A stretch of 47,637 bases of DNA from Umezawaea sp049997955 (GTDB lineage Bacteria > Actinomycetota > Actinomycetes > Mycobacteriales > Pseudonocardiaceae). Shown piece by piece: positions 34,388 to 42,907 of the stretch. Both the position numbers and the translations under genes were made by a program. Under the pieces are notes generated by a model. The model was not told where the DNA came from. It saw only the letters and a program-made list of their open reading frames with translations, and made no database searches. The stretch is from assembly GCA_049997955.1 (NCBI GenBank), contig JAEBDY010000030.1:1-47637 (forward strand), in the 5' to 3' direction. The number at the start of each line of letters is the position of its first letter. Within the stretch, counting starts at the first letter, position 1.

Positions 34388-37360
34388 TCATGTCAACGCC
34401 CTGACGAGCGCGATGATCTTTTCCGTCAGCTGACTGAAGACCGGATCCTGGGCTAGGTGACGTTGATTGTCAGCGGATTCGACCTTTGCCAGTTCCTCAC
34501 TGATGCCGTCGACACTGCCGCCGTAGATAGCGGCAACCAAGGCGAAGAGATCGAATTTCGCCCGGTACTCCCCTGTTGCGATCGCTCTGGCGTGCACGAA
34601 ACAGGGCTGGCTCAGCAGATGCTGCAGCAGCAGCCGCGGCTCCGGTGCCGTGGTGCCGAACGAGGCGAGGACCAATGTCGGGGCGATGTTGTACAGAGCC
34701 TGCTGTGGTGACTCCCGCGACAGCGGCTGTTCGCCGAATTCGACTGCGAGAAGGTCGATCTCCGAACGGCACTCCTGCCACTTCTTCTGCGCTATCAGCG
34801 CTTCCACTAGAAGTCGGCGTAGTTCGGTGTCGATATCGGAGTTGGCGCGGGACTGTGTGAGTAGCGAACGTATGATCCGCTCGGCGCCGTCGTACTCGGC
34901 TTCGTTGAACTTGTGGTTGATCTGGTCGAAAGCGTCCGTGATCTCGGTGAGCGTCGTGCTCGGCAGGCGCTGCTGCAGGTCCCGAAAGACCATGACCAGA
35001 CCGTTCGAACTGGCCGTCGCAGGTACCCGATCGTGGAGGAAGCTCAGGATGCTGAGCGCGGTTACACACAACCTGGTCGCCAACTCGTGCCTGGTGTTGT
35101 CGAGGGCGACCGTCTGTGCGTAGGAGAGCACACGCGCTAGCTCCGTCTCGGCGGGGTGTGGGTCGTGTTGGGCAGCCTGCTCGGAGTTGACGAGTGCGCG
35201 GGCCAGGTACAGACGAGCCTGGTGTTCGAGGAACTCATCCACGCCGTCCGGATCGTCGAGGAGCATGCCGATCTGTGCACGCAGCAGGTCGACTGCTTCC
35301 TCATCGCGTCCGGCGGCGATGTAGAGGTTGGCTAGATTCCCGAGCAGCACAGCGATGGGGCGACTGGTGACGTCGAGGCGCCGCAGGTGCGCGAGAAGCG
35401 TGGTGGCGTGGGGTGCCAGTTGGTGTGCTTTGGTGGCTTCCTTGTTGTGGGTGGCGGCCGACAGCCAGTGGTGGAGGTGAAAGGCCAACCGTCGGAGTTC
35501 GTCTTTCCACCCTTCCCGGACAGCCCCTTTCTCAACGTGGCTCCGCACCACTTCCTGCAGCACCGTGTTGATGGCGATGGTGTGGTCAGCGGCGGGAACA
35601 CGGTCGTTGTCTCGCCATGCCAACCGTTCGTCGTGACGGACGAACGATATTTGGCGCAGTGCCCTGATCGCCTCCTGCGGCCGCGGATCCTGGAGCACTA
35701 CCGGCCCGCGAGACTCGGAGAGGTTGTCGAACTCGGGAAGGTTGTCGGCGTCCACGACCAGCGGCGCCGCCAGGAGTTGGACGGGCACGCGCCGGCCGCT
35801 GAGGTAGCTCGCGCGCTTCAGCATCTCTCTCGCCAGTCCGCCGATTTCCTCTGAGTTGGACCGATGCAAAGCCTGCAGTCCTAGGGTGATGGCGGCGGTA
35901 AGGGTGCGTGGGTAACTGGAGGGCCGTGGGTAACCCGAGGGAACTGAGGCGATGTCGTCGAGCGAGCGCAACTTCAACTCGTGCAGGTAGTAGTCGACGT
36001 CGGCAAGCGTGTAGTTGCACGTTCGCAGGTAGCCCGTCGCGAGTTCGAGGGCAAGCGGCCAGCGCTCCAGTGCGTCCGCCAGGCGCCGTGCCTGGCTGCC
36101 CGACTCGGCGGAAGGCTCGTCGAGTCGGAGATGAATCAGCTCGACGGCCTCCTCGTCCGTCAGGGCGGTCACCGGTATCGGGGTTCCCAGACGAGCCGTG
36201 CCATCGAGGGTCGTAATGAGCACGTCGACGTCAGCCAGGCGTGGAGACCACCGCTGCGCCACGGCCGGGGTCGCGTCGTCGAACACGAGGAGGAACCTGC
36301 CTGCCCGCGTGCTCAACGCCTCGTGCACCGCTGCCTGTAATCGTTCGCTGGTACCGCTCGGCTCGATCTTGAGGCGGGCGGCCACGGCCTGGAAGTCGTT
36401 CTCGATGCTGTCGGGACTCGTCGCATCGATCCAGTAGATCGCCTCGTAGGCGTCGGCGTAGGCCGCGACGTAGGCCGCGGCGAGGCTCGACTTCCCGATC
36501 CCGGATAGCCCTGTCAGAGTGCAGTGCCGCACCGAGCGCCCGGCGGGACGGTAGGGCTGCAGCGCGTTGACGATCTGGTCGACCAGGCCGACACGGGGCA
36601 GGTCCGGCACCGGTGCCATCAGCCCGAGGACGCTACCCCAGTCACGACCACCGAGGGCCTCGACGATGTCGCCTTCGCCCTGGACCACAGCCCGCAACGC
36701 GTCGGCCTTCGTCCACACCGCGTGCTCCGTGGAGGCAGCCCTGTGATGTACCTCGTGCAGGAGGTGCGCCAGCAGCAAACCAGAAGACCGCGGTCCGACA
36801 CCACGACCTCGCTTGCGGCGGAAGTCCCACACCTGCGTCTTCACACTGTCCGCGACATCGTCGCGATTTCGGGTATCCACCAGCACGCGGCAGCGTTCCA
36901 GCCGCTCGACCTGCTCATCGGTGAGTCCGGTGGCGTCGGCCGACGACCGGGCGTCGGCCAGAGTTCGTGCCAACGCCGCTCGCCGCTCGCCGACCGAGAG
37001 GCCGGGGCGAGCCAGGAGGTCCGCTATTTTGGTCGCGCCGGACGTCAACCGCACGCCGGTCAGCAACTCGTAGCGCCGTGCGTCGCACCGGGTGACCAAC
37101 TCGACCATGATCTGGTAGACGTCCTTGATTCCAAGGGATGCGGTAGGGCCACCGGACTTCACCTGAGCGGCAAGCAGTACCTCGCCGTCCGGATCGACCA
37201 AGTCGAAGTCGACGACATCGACCTGGTCCGACTCGCTGCCGGTGCCACCTTCGACCCGGCAGGCCCCGAAACGTTCGTCCTCGACTGCCACAAGCACCGC
37301 TTCGACAGTGCGGAGGTACTGGTACAGAAAGCCCCACGCGGCGACTCGACCCCCGTCCAT
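34388..37360 (-). CDS. Nuclease - NB-ARC - TPR STAND protein (Avs-like layout)
   Basis: The 990-residue product from ATG 37360 starts with a PD-(D/E)XK-like nuclease domain of the DUF4297/Cap4 kind: GFLYQYLRTVEA, SDQVDVVDFDL, then LLAAQVKSGG with Lys68. An NB-ARC NTPase follows: P-loop LTGLSGIGKSSL with Lys290, Walker B GRFLLVFDDA at 354-363, a VLITT sensor strand and RWPLALELA (GLPL-type motif). The C-terminal ~450 residues are helical with TPR-like pairs. This order (effector nuclease, STAND switch, helical sensor) is that of bacterial NLR-like antiphage proteins. The frame upstream to 37768 is not protein-like and is excluded. The Shine-Dalgarno is weak. Confidence 0.85.
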   Translation of the reverse strand: MDGGRVAAWGFLYQYLRTVEAVLVAVEDERFGACRVEGGTGSESDQVDVVDFDLVDPDGEVLLAAQVKSGGPTASLGIKDVYQIMVELVTRCDARRYELLTGVRLTSGATKIADLLARPGLSVGERRAALARTLADARSSADATGLTDEQVERLERCRVLVDTRNRDDVADSVKTQVWDFRRKRGRGVGPRSSGLLLAHLLHEVHHRAASTEHAVWTKADALRAVVQGEGDIVEALGGRDWGSVLGLMAPVPDLPRVGLVDQIVNALQPYRPAGRSVRHCTLTGLSGIGKSSLAAAYVAAYADAYEAIYWIDATSPDSIENDFQAVAARLKIEPSGTSERLQAAVHEALSTRAGRFLLVFDDATPAVAQRWSPRLADVDVLITTLDGTARLGTPIPVTALTDEEAVELIHLRLDEPSAESGSQARRLADALERWPLALELATGYLRTCNYTLADVDYYLHELKLRSLDDIASVPSGYPRPSSYPRTLTAAITLGLQALHRSNSEEIGGLAREMLKRASYLSGRRVPVQLLAAPLVVDADNLPEFDNLSESRGPVVLQDPRPQEAIRALRQISFVRHDERLAWRDNDRVPAADHTIAINTVLQEVVRSHVEKGAVREGWKDELRRLAFHLHHWLSAATHNKEATKAHQLAPHATTLLAHLRRLDVTSRPIAVLLGNLANLYIAAGRDEEAVDLLRAQIGMLLDDPDGVDEFLEHQARLYLARALVNSEQAAQHDPHPAETELARVLSYAQTVALDNTRHELATRLCVTALSILSFLHDRVPATASSNGLVMVFRDLQQRLPSTTLTEITDAFDQINHKFNEAEYDGAERIIRSLLTQSRANSDIDTELRRLLVEALIAQKKWQECRSEIDLLAVEFGEQPLSRESPQQALYNIAPTLVLASFGTTAPEPRLLLQHLLSQPCFVHARAIATGEYRAKFDLFALVAAIYGGSVDGISEELAKVESADNQRHLAQDPVFSQLTEKIIALVRALT

Positions 37361-37680
37361 GACCTCGACGCTACGGCGTCGAAGCCAGCGGGTCGATCGA
37401 CCAGTCGGAGTGGGTGGCATTCGGTGATTCGGCCGCCCTGAATCGCTGCTGGCGGAGCGCGGGTCGCCAGCGTTGCGTTGGATTACGAAGCCGCTGAACT
37501 GCGGGTCGCCGACGAACGCCCGGATCAATCGAGGGTGGTGAGCAGAGCATCGACTCCACTCACCACCGACACAGGTCCCGATCAACCACATATTCCGCAG
37601 TGTGCCCCAGCAGTGCCTGAGTGCGCCTCTACAGTGAAGCTGCCGCTGTGTGCCAGCTAGCGACTGTGCTCCACGGCTGG
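37361..37680. other. Gap upstream of the STAND gene
   Basis: These 320 bp hold the presumed promoter of the leftward nuclease-NB-ARC gene and the end of lsr2. I see no coding frame, repeat or strong hairpin in it. Confidence 0.5.
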
Positions 37681-38030
37681 TCAGTTGTGAGCGTCTTCGA
37701 AAGCCTTGATCACGCTGGCCGGGATGCGCCCCCGGTCGGCCAACTGATGCCCATTCGCCTTGGCCCATTCACGAATCGCCTGGGTCTGTTCCTTGCTACG
37801 CGTCGCCACCAAGCTCCGAGGATCGCCCCACTACCGCGTTTCGCCCGGCCACCGACCTTCCGGGCGTTGGCCACGAAACCTGCCAGCCCTTCACGAAGTC
37901 TGTCGCCATTCGCCGCGGTCAGGTCGATCTCGTAGGCAACACCATCCAATCCGAAACGCGCGGTCGTGATGTCGTCGGACGTCGTGCCGTCCACGTCGTC
38001 GACGAGCTGGACAACAACCTTCTGCACCAT
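37681..38030 (-). pseudogene. lsr2: Lsr2 nucleoid-associated protein, frameshifted in the linker
   Basis: The N-terminal oligomerisation domain (MVQKVVVQLVDDVDGTTSDD, FGLDGVAYEIDLTAANGDRL, KVGGRAKRGSG) is intact in one frame. The C-terminal AT-rich-DNA-binding domain (VATRSKEQTQAIREWAKANG, then QLADRGRIPASVIKAFEDAHN and stop at 37681-37683) is intact in the -1 frame. One missing base around 37805-37835, in the linker between the domains, explains both. The frame as read would run to 37710 with a nonsense tail, leaving an oligomerisation domain without its DNA-binding part. Lsr2 silences AT-rich foreign DNA, so loss here could matter if it is real. Confidence 0.85.
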
Positions 38031-38188
38031 GGAGAACCCCACAAAATCCTGCGAAGGTCATTCCGGGAGCAAGTCGGGCCAGACGTCTAGTTCCGGGCTT
38101 CGGAAGCTGTGAAGGTGAGTAGAGCGGGCTCTATCTCGTCTGCGCCCGGTAGACATGGCACCGACCTTCCGGGGCCAGGGTGCGACGC

Positions 38189-41100
38189 TCACTCATGATC
38201 GCGCGGGATGATCACGTCGGCTTGATGGTAACCAAGGTCGACAAGACGGGTTCGTAGACGGTGGAAGGTATCGTCGTCGACGCTGTCGGTGGACGCCCTC
38301 AGTACGTCGAGCGCCTTCTGCGCGACATAGTCGCGTTCCCAGGGTTCACCCTTATCCACCATCCTGAGCAGAAGCAGCCGGGCAGTAGAGTTTAGTTCAC
38401 AGCGTGCCGCGCGGTCGGCGACCCTCATGACGTTGTCGATCCGTCCATCGGTGATGTCCAGAGTGCGGGCCGTGAGTCGTGCCCACTGCTCGTCGTCGAG
38501 GTTGGCCACGAAAGCCCAGCCTCCGTACCCCAGAAGCGTTTGTGCGGGTACAGCATTCCTGTCAGCGTCCAGCATCCGTGTCCAGACGGTGACAGCCATG
38601 GCAAGGGCCTGGGCATCGGGTTCGGCGACTCGGACGAACCAGGTGATGTGCTTGTTCACTTCGACGAGCACAGCGGGGTCGGCTTTGAGTAGCCGAATGA
38701 AGCGGTCGACGTCGTATCCCGCTTCCTGGTGCAGGACTGCCGCCACGATCCGGTTGAGCGCCCCGTCGACGCCTCGCATCGCGGCGTCGAAAAGTTCGCT
38801 CCTGAAGTGTTGGTACAGCCAGTGTGTGGGGCGACCCCACTTCACCGTGAGGTCGAAGGTGGCTCGGCCGAGGTCGCCCTCTCGCAGCAGTGGTCCGGCA
38901 TGCTCGTTCAGCCAGTTCGGGACGAGCTGTTCCAGAAGTGCTCTGCGCCGAGCGAGGATTGCCCGGAACTCCAGCCCGATCGCACCAGGAAGACCGATAA
39001 CGGTGTCGAGTACCTGCTCGAACTCGGAGCGGATCCATCCCTGATGCCGTGACTCCCAGGAGGCCAAGGCCAGCACGGTCTGCAGACCCCACCCCCATGG
39101 ACGGTTGATCGCACTGCCGAGGGCGTCTTCGGGGGTGAAGGTCAGAGCGGGGCTGCTTGTCGGTGTGTTTTTGACGGGGGTGAGCCCCCATACCCAGAGT
39201 TCATCCAGGTCTGCGGAGATGTCTGCGTTGCTGTTGGCCAAGGTCCTGACAAGACCGAATAACGCACTTTCCAGAGCTGCTGCGTCGGGTCCATCGTCGA
39301 TGTCGGCGGTGCCCGACGTCGCGTCCGCGGGAGGGAGACCACGGATGTGGGCTATGGCCCCGATCAGTGCCGGAGCGTGTGCGGTGACAGCATCGGAGTT
39401 TTTGGTGATTGCGCGCAGGTAGGACAGGACGTAGCAGGGGTCTCGCAGGGTAGTGACGACCGTGGTGGCGTTTGTGCTCCACCGTTCGGGAGAGCGTCCG
39501 ACGGTCTCTTCCAGAACATCGGCCAGTGCCTCCGACGTGTACTGGAACTGGTGGCCAGTGGCGCTGGGATGCCAGGACGCGACAAGTTCGGCGGCCTCGA
39601 GCACGGGAAGCGCGGCCAAGTCGTCAGCGCTGTAGGGCGATTGGTCGTGGATCATTTGCCACGGATCAGTTCTGTCGCCGATTAGCGCCTGCTGATCCGG
39701 GCTGCCCCAGCTTGCCGAGACTTGGTCGATGGCATCGTGCCATTCGGTCATCGCCTGGGTCGGAAGCACCGCGGCCCAGCGCCATGCCCGTTTCCAGTCT
39801 TGCGGGAACCGGTCCTCTCCACTACGGGGCCCAGGTGAGCCCAACGCTGAGGCCCAAGCGGCGAGGTGCTTACCATCCGAGTCACGCGTCAGAATGTCCA
39901 ACACCAGCGCGAGATCGTCACCGGTTGCGGTCGATGATGCCACTCGTCGAGTGATGAGTTCGATCTTGTCCACCAAGTCGGCGTCGTCGGCGTCGGCGAG
40001 TACCTGACACCGGATGCGGTCACCGAGCGCTCCTGGGACTTCCCCCAACCATTCCAGTAGCGTCGTGGTGGCTATCCCCATGGAGCGTGCCGCAGACAGC
40101 ATGTGCACCAGATGGTGTGCCAGAAGCAGCAGCGGGTCGGGATGCTCGCCCACTTCCACGGTCAGTGCTTCGATACCAAGAACGGTCCAGCCCGCCTCCG
40201 GCTGTCCCGCCATGCGCCGAGTCTTTGCCGCGAGCATCCGTGCGCGCTCGGCAATGTTGTCATTCGTGAGTCCGGTTTGAAGCTGGCCGAGCAGCTCGGT
40301 GGCGTAGTAGGTGTCGCCGTCGCCGAACTTGCGAAGATCGTTCAACACGGCGTTGGCAATGAGGCCCACCACAGGGTCGGCAGGGTGGGCTTTCCGCGCG
40401 ACATCCACGCCGAGTCCGCGGACTGCGGACTCGGCAGGGTGACACCTGACGACCTCTGCCACCACGGCATATCCCGAGCTGCCGAGGTGGAATGCAACCC
40501 GTAACAACTCGTACCGGGCCATCAGGCGCTCAGTCGCTGGCAGATCCTTGACGTCAGCGAGCAACCGGCCGAGAAGCGCGGCCACATGGTCGGCGTGCGT
40601 GCGCCCCAGGCCGACCAACAGTGCTGCCACCGGCCATGCCGAATTCGGAGACGGCAGACCCACCAGCCCGGCTTTACGAAGAGGTTCGAGCCAAGCCGGA
40701 TCGGTGATCTCGCCAAGGAACAGACGAAGGTGATGATCGTTGGTTACCAACTGCTCCAGCTGCACCAACTGTGTCCCCTGCCATGGCTGGGCCGCCAAAG
40801 CACGGATCTTGTGAGCCACTTCGTCAGGAGGGAGGAACAACCAGGTGAACCATGCGAGTGTTCGGGACAGCAGGGAGGTCACCTCGGACAGACCGAACTG
40901 CGTATGCACCGCGGTGTTCGCCTGCGCCCGCAGATCGGCGTACTCCGCGACAGGGTCGCGGCGAGTCGTCGGTGCCACGCCCGCTCGCTTATACAGGTAG
41001 GTCAACAATCGACGCGCACTATGAGACGTCCGCACCGTGTCCGCTTCGACCTCGCCCAGTACCTCGTGCAATGCGGCTCGTGCGGCACTGATGTCCGCAT

Positions 41101-41395
41101 CATCCTGTGCGGTTTCCAGGCAGTACCGTTTCCAGGCTTTCATCACCGCACCAAGCCCGCCCTCTGCGGCGGTCTGATCGGCCGTCACGGTGTCGAGGGC
41201 CTCGCGGACGTTGTAGGCAGCACTCTCCGCAAGCCGGAGCCCACGATCGTCGTCGCGCGCCTGATTGATCAATACTCTCGCTGTTCGCAGACATCGAGTG
41301 ATCCGATCTGCTCCTGGCCCGAACTCGGATCGAAGCCGCTCCACCACCGAGAGGGGGAGACTGGAGCCGAGTTCATCATCGGGCTGATCGCTCAC
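38189..41395 (-). CDS. Very large helical protein of unknown function (1068 residues)
   Basis: The protein from GTG 41395 is almost wholly alpha-helical by eye, with no P-loop, protease, nuclease or membrane motif. The N-terminal ~160 residues include RTARVLINQARDDDRGLRLA and RRLLTYLYKRAGVAPTTRRD followed by EYADLRAQANTAVHTQF, reminiscent of adaptor regions of conflict-system proteins. The remainder looks like repeated helical hairpins ending with LGYHQADVIIPRDHE. Size and place next to a STAND protein suggest a sensor or scaffold in a defence system. The start is uncertain; the frame is open to 41476 and no Shine-Dalgarno is obvious. Confidence 0.75.
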   Translation of the reverse strand: MSDQPDDELGSSLPLSVVERLRSEFGPGADRITRCLRTARVLINQARDDDRGLRLAESAAYNVREALDTVTADQTAAEGGLGAVMKAWKRYCLETAQDDADISAARAALHEVLGEVEADTVRTSHSARRLLTYLYKRAGVAPTTRRDPVAEYADLRAQANTAVHTQFGLSEVTSLLSRTLAWFTWLFLPPDEVAHKIRALAAQPWQGTQLVQLEQLVTNDHHLRLFLGEITDPAWLEPLRKAGLVGLPSPNSAWPVAALLVGLGRTHADHVAALLGRLLADVKDLPATERLMARYELLRVAFHLGSSGYAVVAEVVRCHPAESAVRGLGVDVARKAHPADPVVGLIANAVLNDLRKFGDGDTYYATELLGQLQTGLTNDNIAERARMLAAKTRRMAGQPEAGWTVLGIEALTVEVGEHPDPLLLLAHHLVHMLSAARSMGIATTTLLEWLGEVPGALGDRIRCQVLADADDADLVDKIELITRRVASSTATGDDLALVLDILTRDSDGKHLAAWASALGSPGPRSGEDRFPQDWKRAWRWAAVLPTQAMTEWHDAIDQVSASWGSPDQQALIGDRTDPWQMIHDQSPYSADDLAALPVLEAAELVASWHPSATGHQFQYTSEALADVLEETVGRSPERWSTNATTVVTTLRDPCYVLSYLRAITKNSDAVTAHAPALIGAIAHIRGLPPADATSGTADIDDGPDAAALESALFGLVRTLANSNADISADLDELWVWGLTPVKNTPTSSPALTFTPEDALGSAINRPWGWGLQTVLALASWESRHQGWIRSEFEQVLDTVIGLPGAIGLEFRAILARRRALLEQLVPNWLNEHAGPLLREGDLGRATFDLTVKWGRPTHWLYQHFRSELFDAAMRGVDGALNRIVAAVLHQEAGYDVDRFIRLLKADPAVLVEVNKHITWFVRVAEPDAQALAMAVTVWTRMLDADRNAVPAQTLLGYGGWAFVANLDDEQWARLTARTLDITDGRIDNVMRVADRAARCELNSTARLLLLRMVDKGEPWERDYVAQKALDVLRASTDSVDDDTFHRLRTRLVDLGYHQADVIIPRDHE

Positions 41396-41902
41396 GGTGC
41401 CAGTGTGCGCCGGTTGTGACCGAGTGTTGACGTCGACACGCTTGAAGTCGCCATGATCAACGGCAACCGAGCACATGATCGAGCGTCGAACTCGGTGTCG
41501 GGACCGGCCGGGTCGCCTGCCTCTCCCCGCGAGCGGGCGAGGTTGTTGGGGGTGGCCTGTGTGTCGAACTGGTCAAGGCCCAATACCGAGGTCAATCGGC
41601 AAACCTGCAACGGCACTGAGGCAGAAGATTGACTGCACGCACCGCAGGCGCGAATCACAACGCGAGGATCACCGCAAACCCTGCTACACCAACCCGCTGC
41701 ACTACATCCACGACACCAACTCCTTCGGCCCGGCACAACCGGTATCCGCACTGCGCCCCACGATCTCGGAGATAACCGGCAAGGCAGCCGGATCCGCCCG
41801 TCGGAGGAGCAGAACCACACGTCCGAGGGCTAGGACGAACCACCGATGAGTGCTGATCAACGTTCTGCGGTCGCTAGCTGCAGAACGTTGATCAGCTACC
41901 GG
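41396..41902. other. Non-coding stretch with a 17-bp inverted repeat
   Basis: About 500 bp with only poor, low-complexity frames on both strands. It must contain the promoter of the leftward 1068-residue gene. Its right end carries the hairpin at 41852-41896. Nothing else is supported. Confidence 0.5.
41852..41896. terminator. Perfect 17-bp hairpin downstream of small zinc protein
   Basis: gctgatcaacgttctgc (41852-41868) pairs perfectly with gcagaacgttgatcagc (41880-41896) over an 11-nt loop. It lies 6 nt past the stop of the leftward 44-residue gene, which suits a terminator without T-run. A protein-binding palindrome is an alternative. Confidence 0.65.
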
Positions 41903-42037
41903 CTAGCACCAAACCCAGCCAGCACCCTGGCACATCTCGCACTGCTCATCGCCGCGCAGGCCGGAGCCACCGCAGTCGGGACAGGTTCTCGTATCAGCGT
42001 TGATGTCCACGCAGATCAGGCTGTCGCTGGTGATCAA
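41903..42037 (-). CDS. Small CxxCxGxG zinc-finger-like protein
   Basis: The 44-residue product has TCPDCGGSG and CEMCQGAGW, two DnaJ-type CxxCxGxG knuckles that can form one zinc site. A TTG start at 42037 is proposed because GGAGGGG lies 8 nt upstream; the frame itself is open to 42094. A strong hairpin follows the stop. Related mini zinc proteins are widespread in actinomycetes with no assigned function. It diverges from the gene at 42115. Confidence 0.5.
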   Translation of the reverse strand: MITSDSLICVDINADTRTCPDCGGSGLRGDEQCEMCQGAGWVWC

Positions 42038-42114
42038 CGCATCTTCCCCTCCAAAAACGAGGAGTTCGCGACTTCGCGCTGCGGCGGACACCACCGCGGG
42101 CCGACACTGTTGCC

Positions 42115-42780
42115 ATGATCAAGCACATGGAGATGGACACCACGCTGACCGGCGCCATCGTGCGCGGCTGGCCCGGCTACGAAGACTGGGAGTTCGAACT
42201 CGACGTCGACCTCCGCACCAGCCGCGTCTCCCTGCGCGAGACCAGCAAGCCGGCGCGATCACGCCGCCAACTCCCGCCCGACGAAGCCCGCCGGATCATG
42301 CGCGCGGTGGGAGTTCACTGGGGCCTCGGAGTGCTTGACCCCGCCTCACCGAAGGCCGCCGCAGAGCAGGAACACCTCGTACGCCAGCGGATGCCGGTAG
42401 CCACCGGATTCGCCGCCGTCGACTTCGTCGTCGCGTCGCGGCCGTACCCTCGCGGCCGGCACAACAAGCGGGAGCGGGCCGAGACGGTCGCGATGGTCTA
42501 CGGCATCTCACTGAGCCAGGGCTTGTGCCCGTTCAAGGTGCTCTCCAGGGTCTACGGACACCGGGTGGACACCACCGGCACGATCGACACATACAGCACC
42601 ACTGTCGAAAAGTGGGTTCGGGAAGCCCGGCACGAAGGTTTCCTCGCGAAGTTCGACCGCACCAAGCACATGCCGCAGCGCTGGCCGGGCGCACCCAGGC
42701 ACGAACTGGAGGCACGGCGCTCGCCGGTCATGAAACCGATGCCGCGGCAATGCACCTGCGACAACCACGAGCACCTGTGA
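42115..42780 (+). CDS. Hypothetical protein, 221 residues
   Basis: The product has an N-terminal beta-rich part (GWPGYEDWEFELDVDLRTSR), a middle RPYPRGRHNKRERAETVAMV, and a helix-turn-helix-like segment (SQGLCPFKVLSRVYG...TIDTYSTTVEKWVREARHEG). The C-terminus has a CTC motif (PRQCTCDNHEHL). The repeated Arg/Lys content and the last segment suggest a DNA-binding protein of mobile-element type, but I do not recognise the family. ATG 42115 is used; ATG 42124 and 42130 are alternatives. Confidence 0.68.
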   Translation: MIKHMEMDTTLTGAIVRGWPGYEDWEFELDVDLRTSRVSLRETSKPARSRRQLPPDEARRIMRAVGVHWGLGVLDPASPKAAAEQEHLVRQRMPVATGFAAVDFVVASRPYPRGRHNKRERAETVAMVYGISLSQGLCPFKVLSRVYGHRVDTTGTIDTYSTTVEKWVREARHEGFLAKFDRTKHMPQRWPGAPRHELEARRSPVMKPMPRQCTCDNHEHL

Positions 42781-42895
42781 GGTCACGGCTGCGACGCAAG
42801 CGCTCGAGAACCAAGGTGAGAGGTCGTGGCGGCGACGAGGCGCTCGGCGCCGGGCCGTCATGCGACGTCACCTCGTACACCAGCGGTGGAGCTCA

Positions 42896-42907
42896 TAGCA
42901 TCCGGAC
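42896..42907 (+). promoter_or_regulatory. -10 element for a likely leaderless AlbA_2 transcript
   Basis: TAGCAT at 42896-42901 fits the actinobacterial TANNNT -10 and ends 6 nt before ATG 42908, which has no Shine-Dalgarno. This spacing is typical of leaderless mRNAs. Confidence 0.45.

Noticed and set aside
41475..41849. Plus-strand frame of 124 codons upstream of the 17-bp hairpin
   Set aside because: Composition is weakly protein-like only in its last third, it lacks a start signal, and an equally long antisense frame exists.
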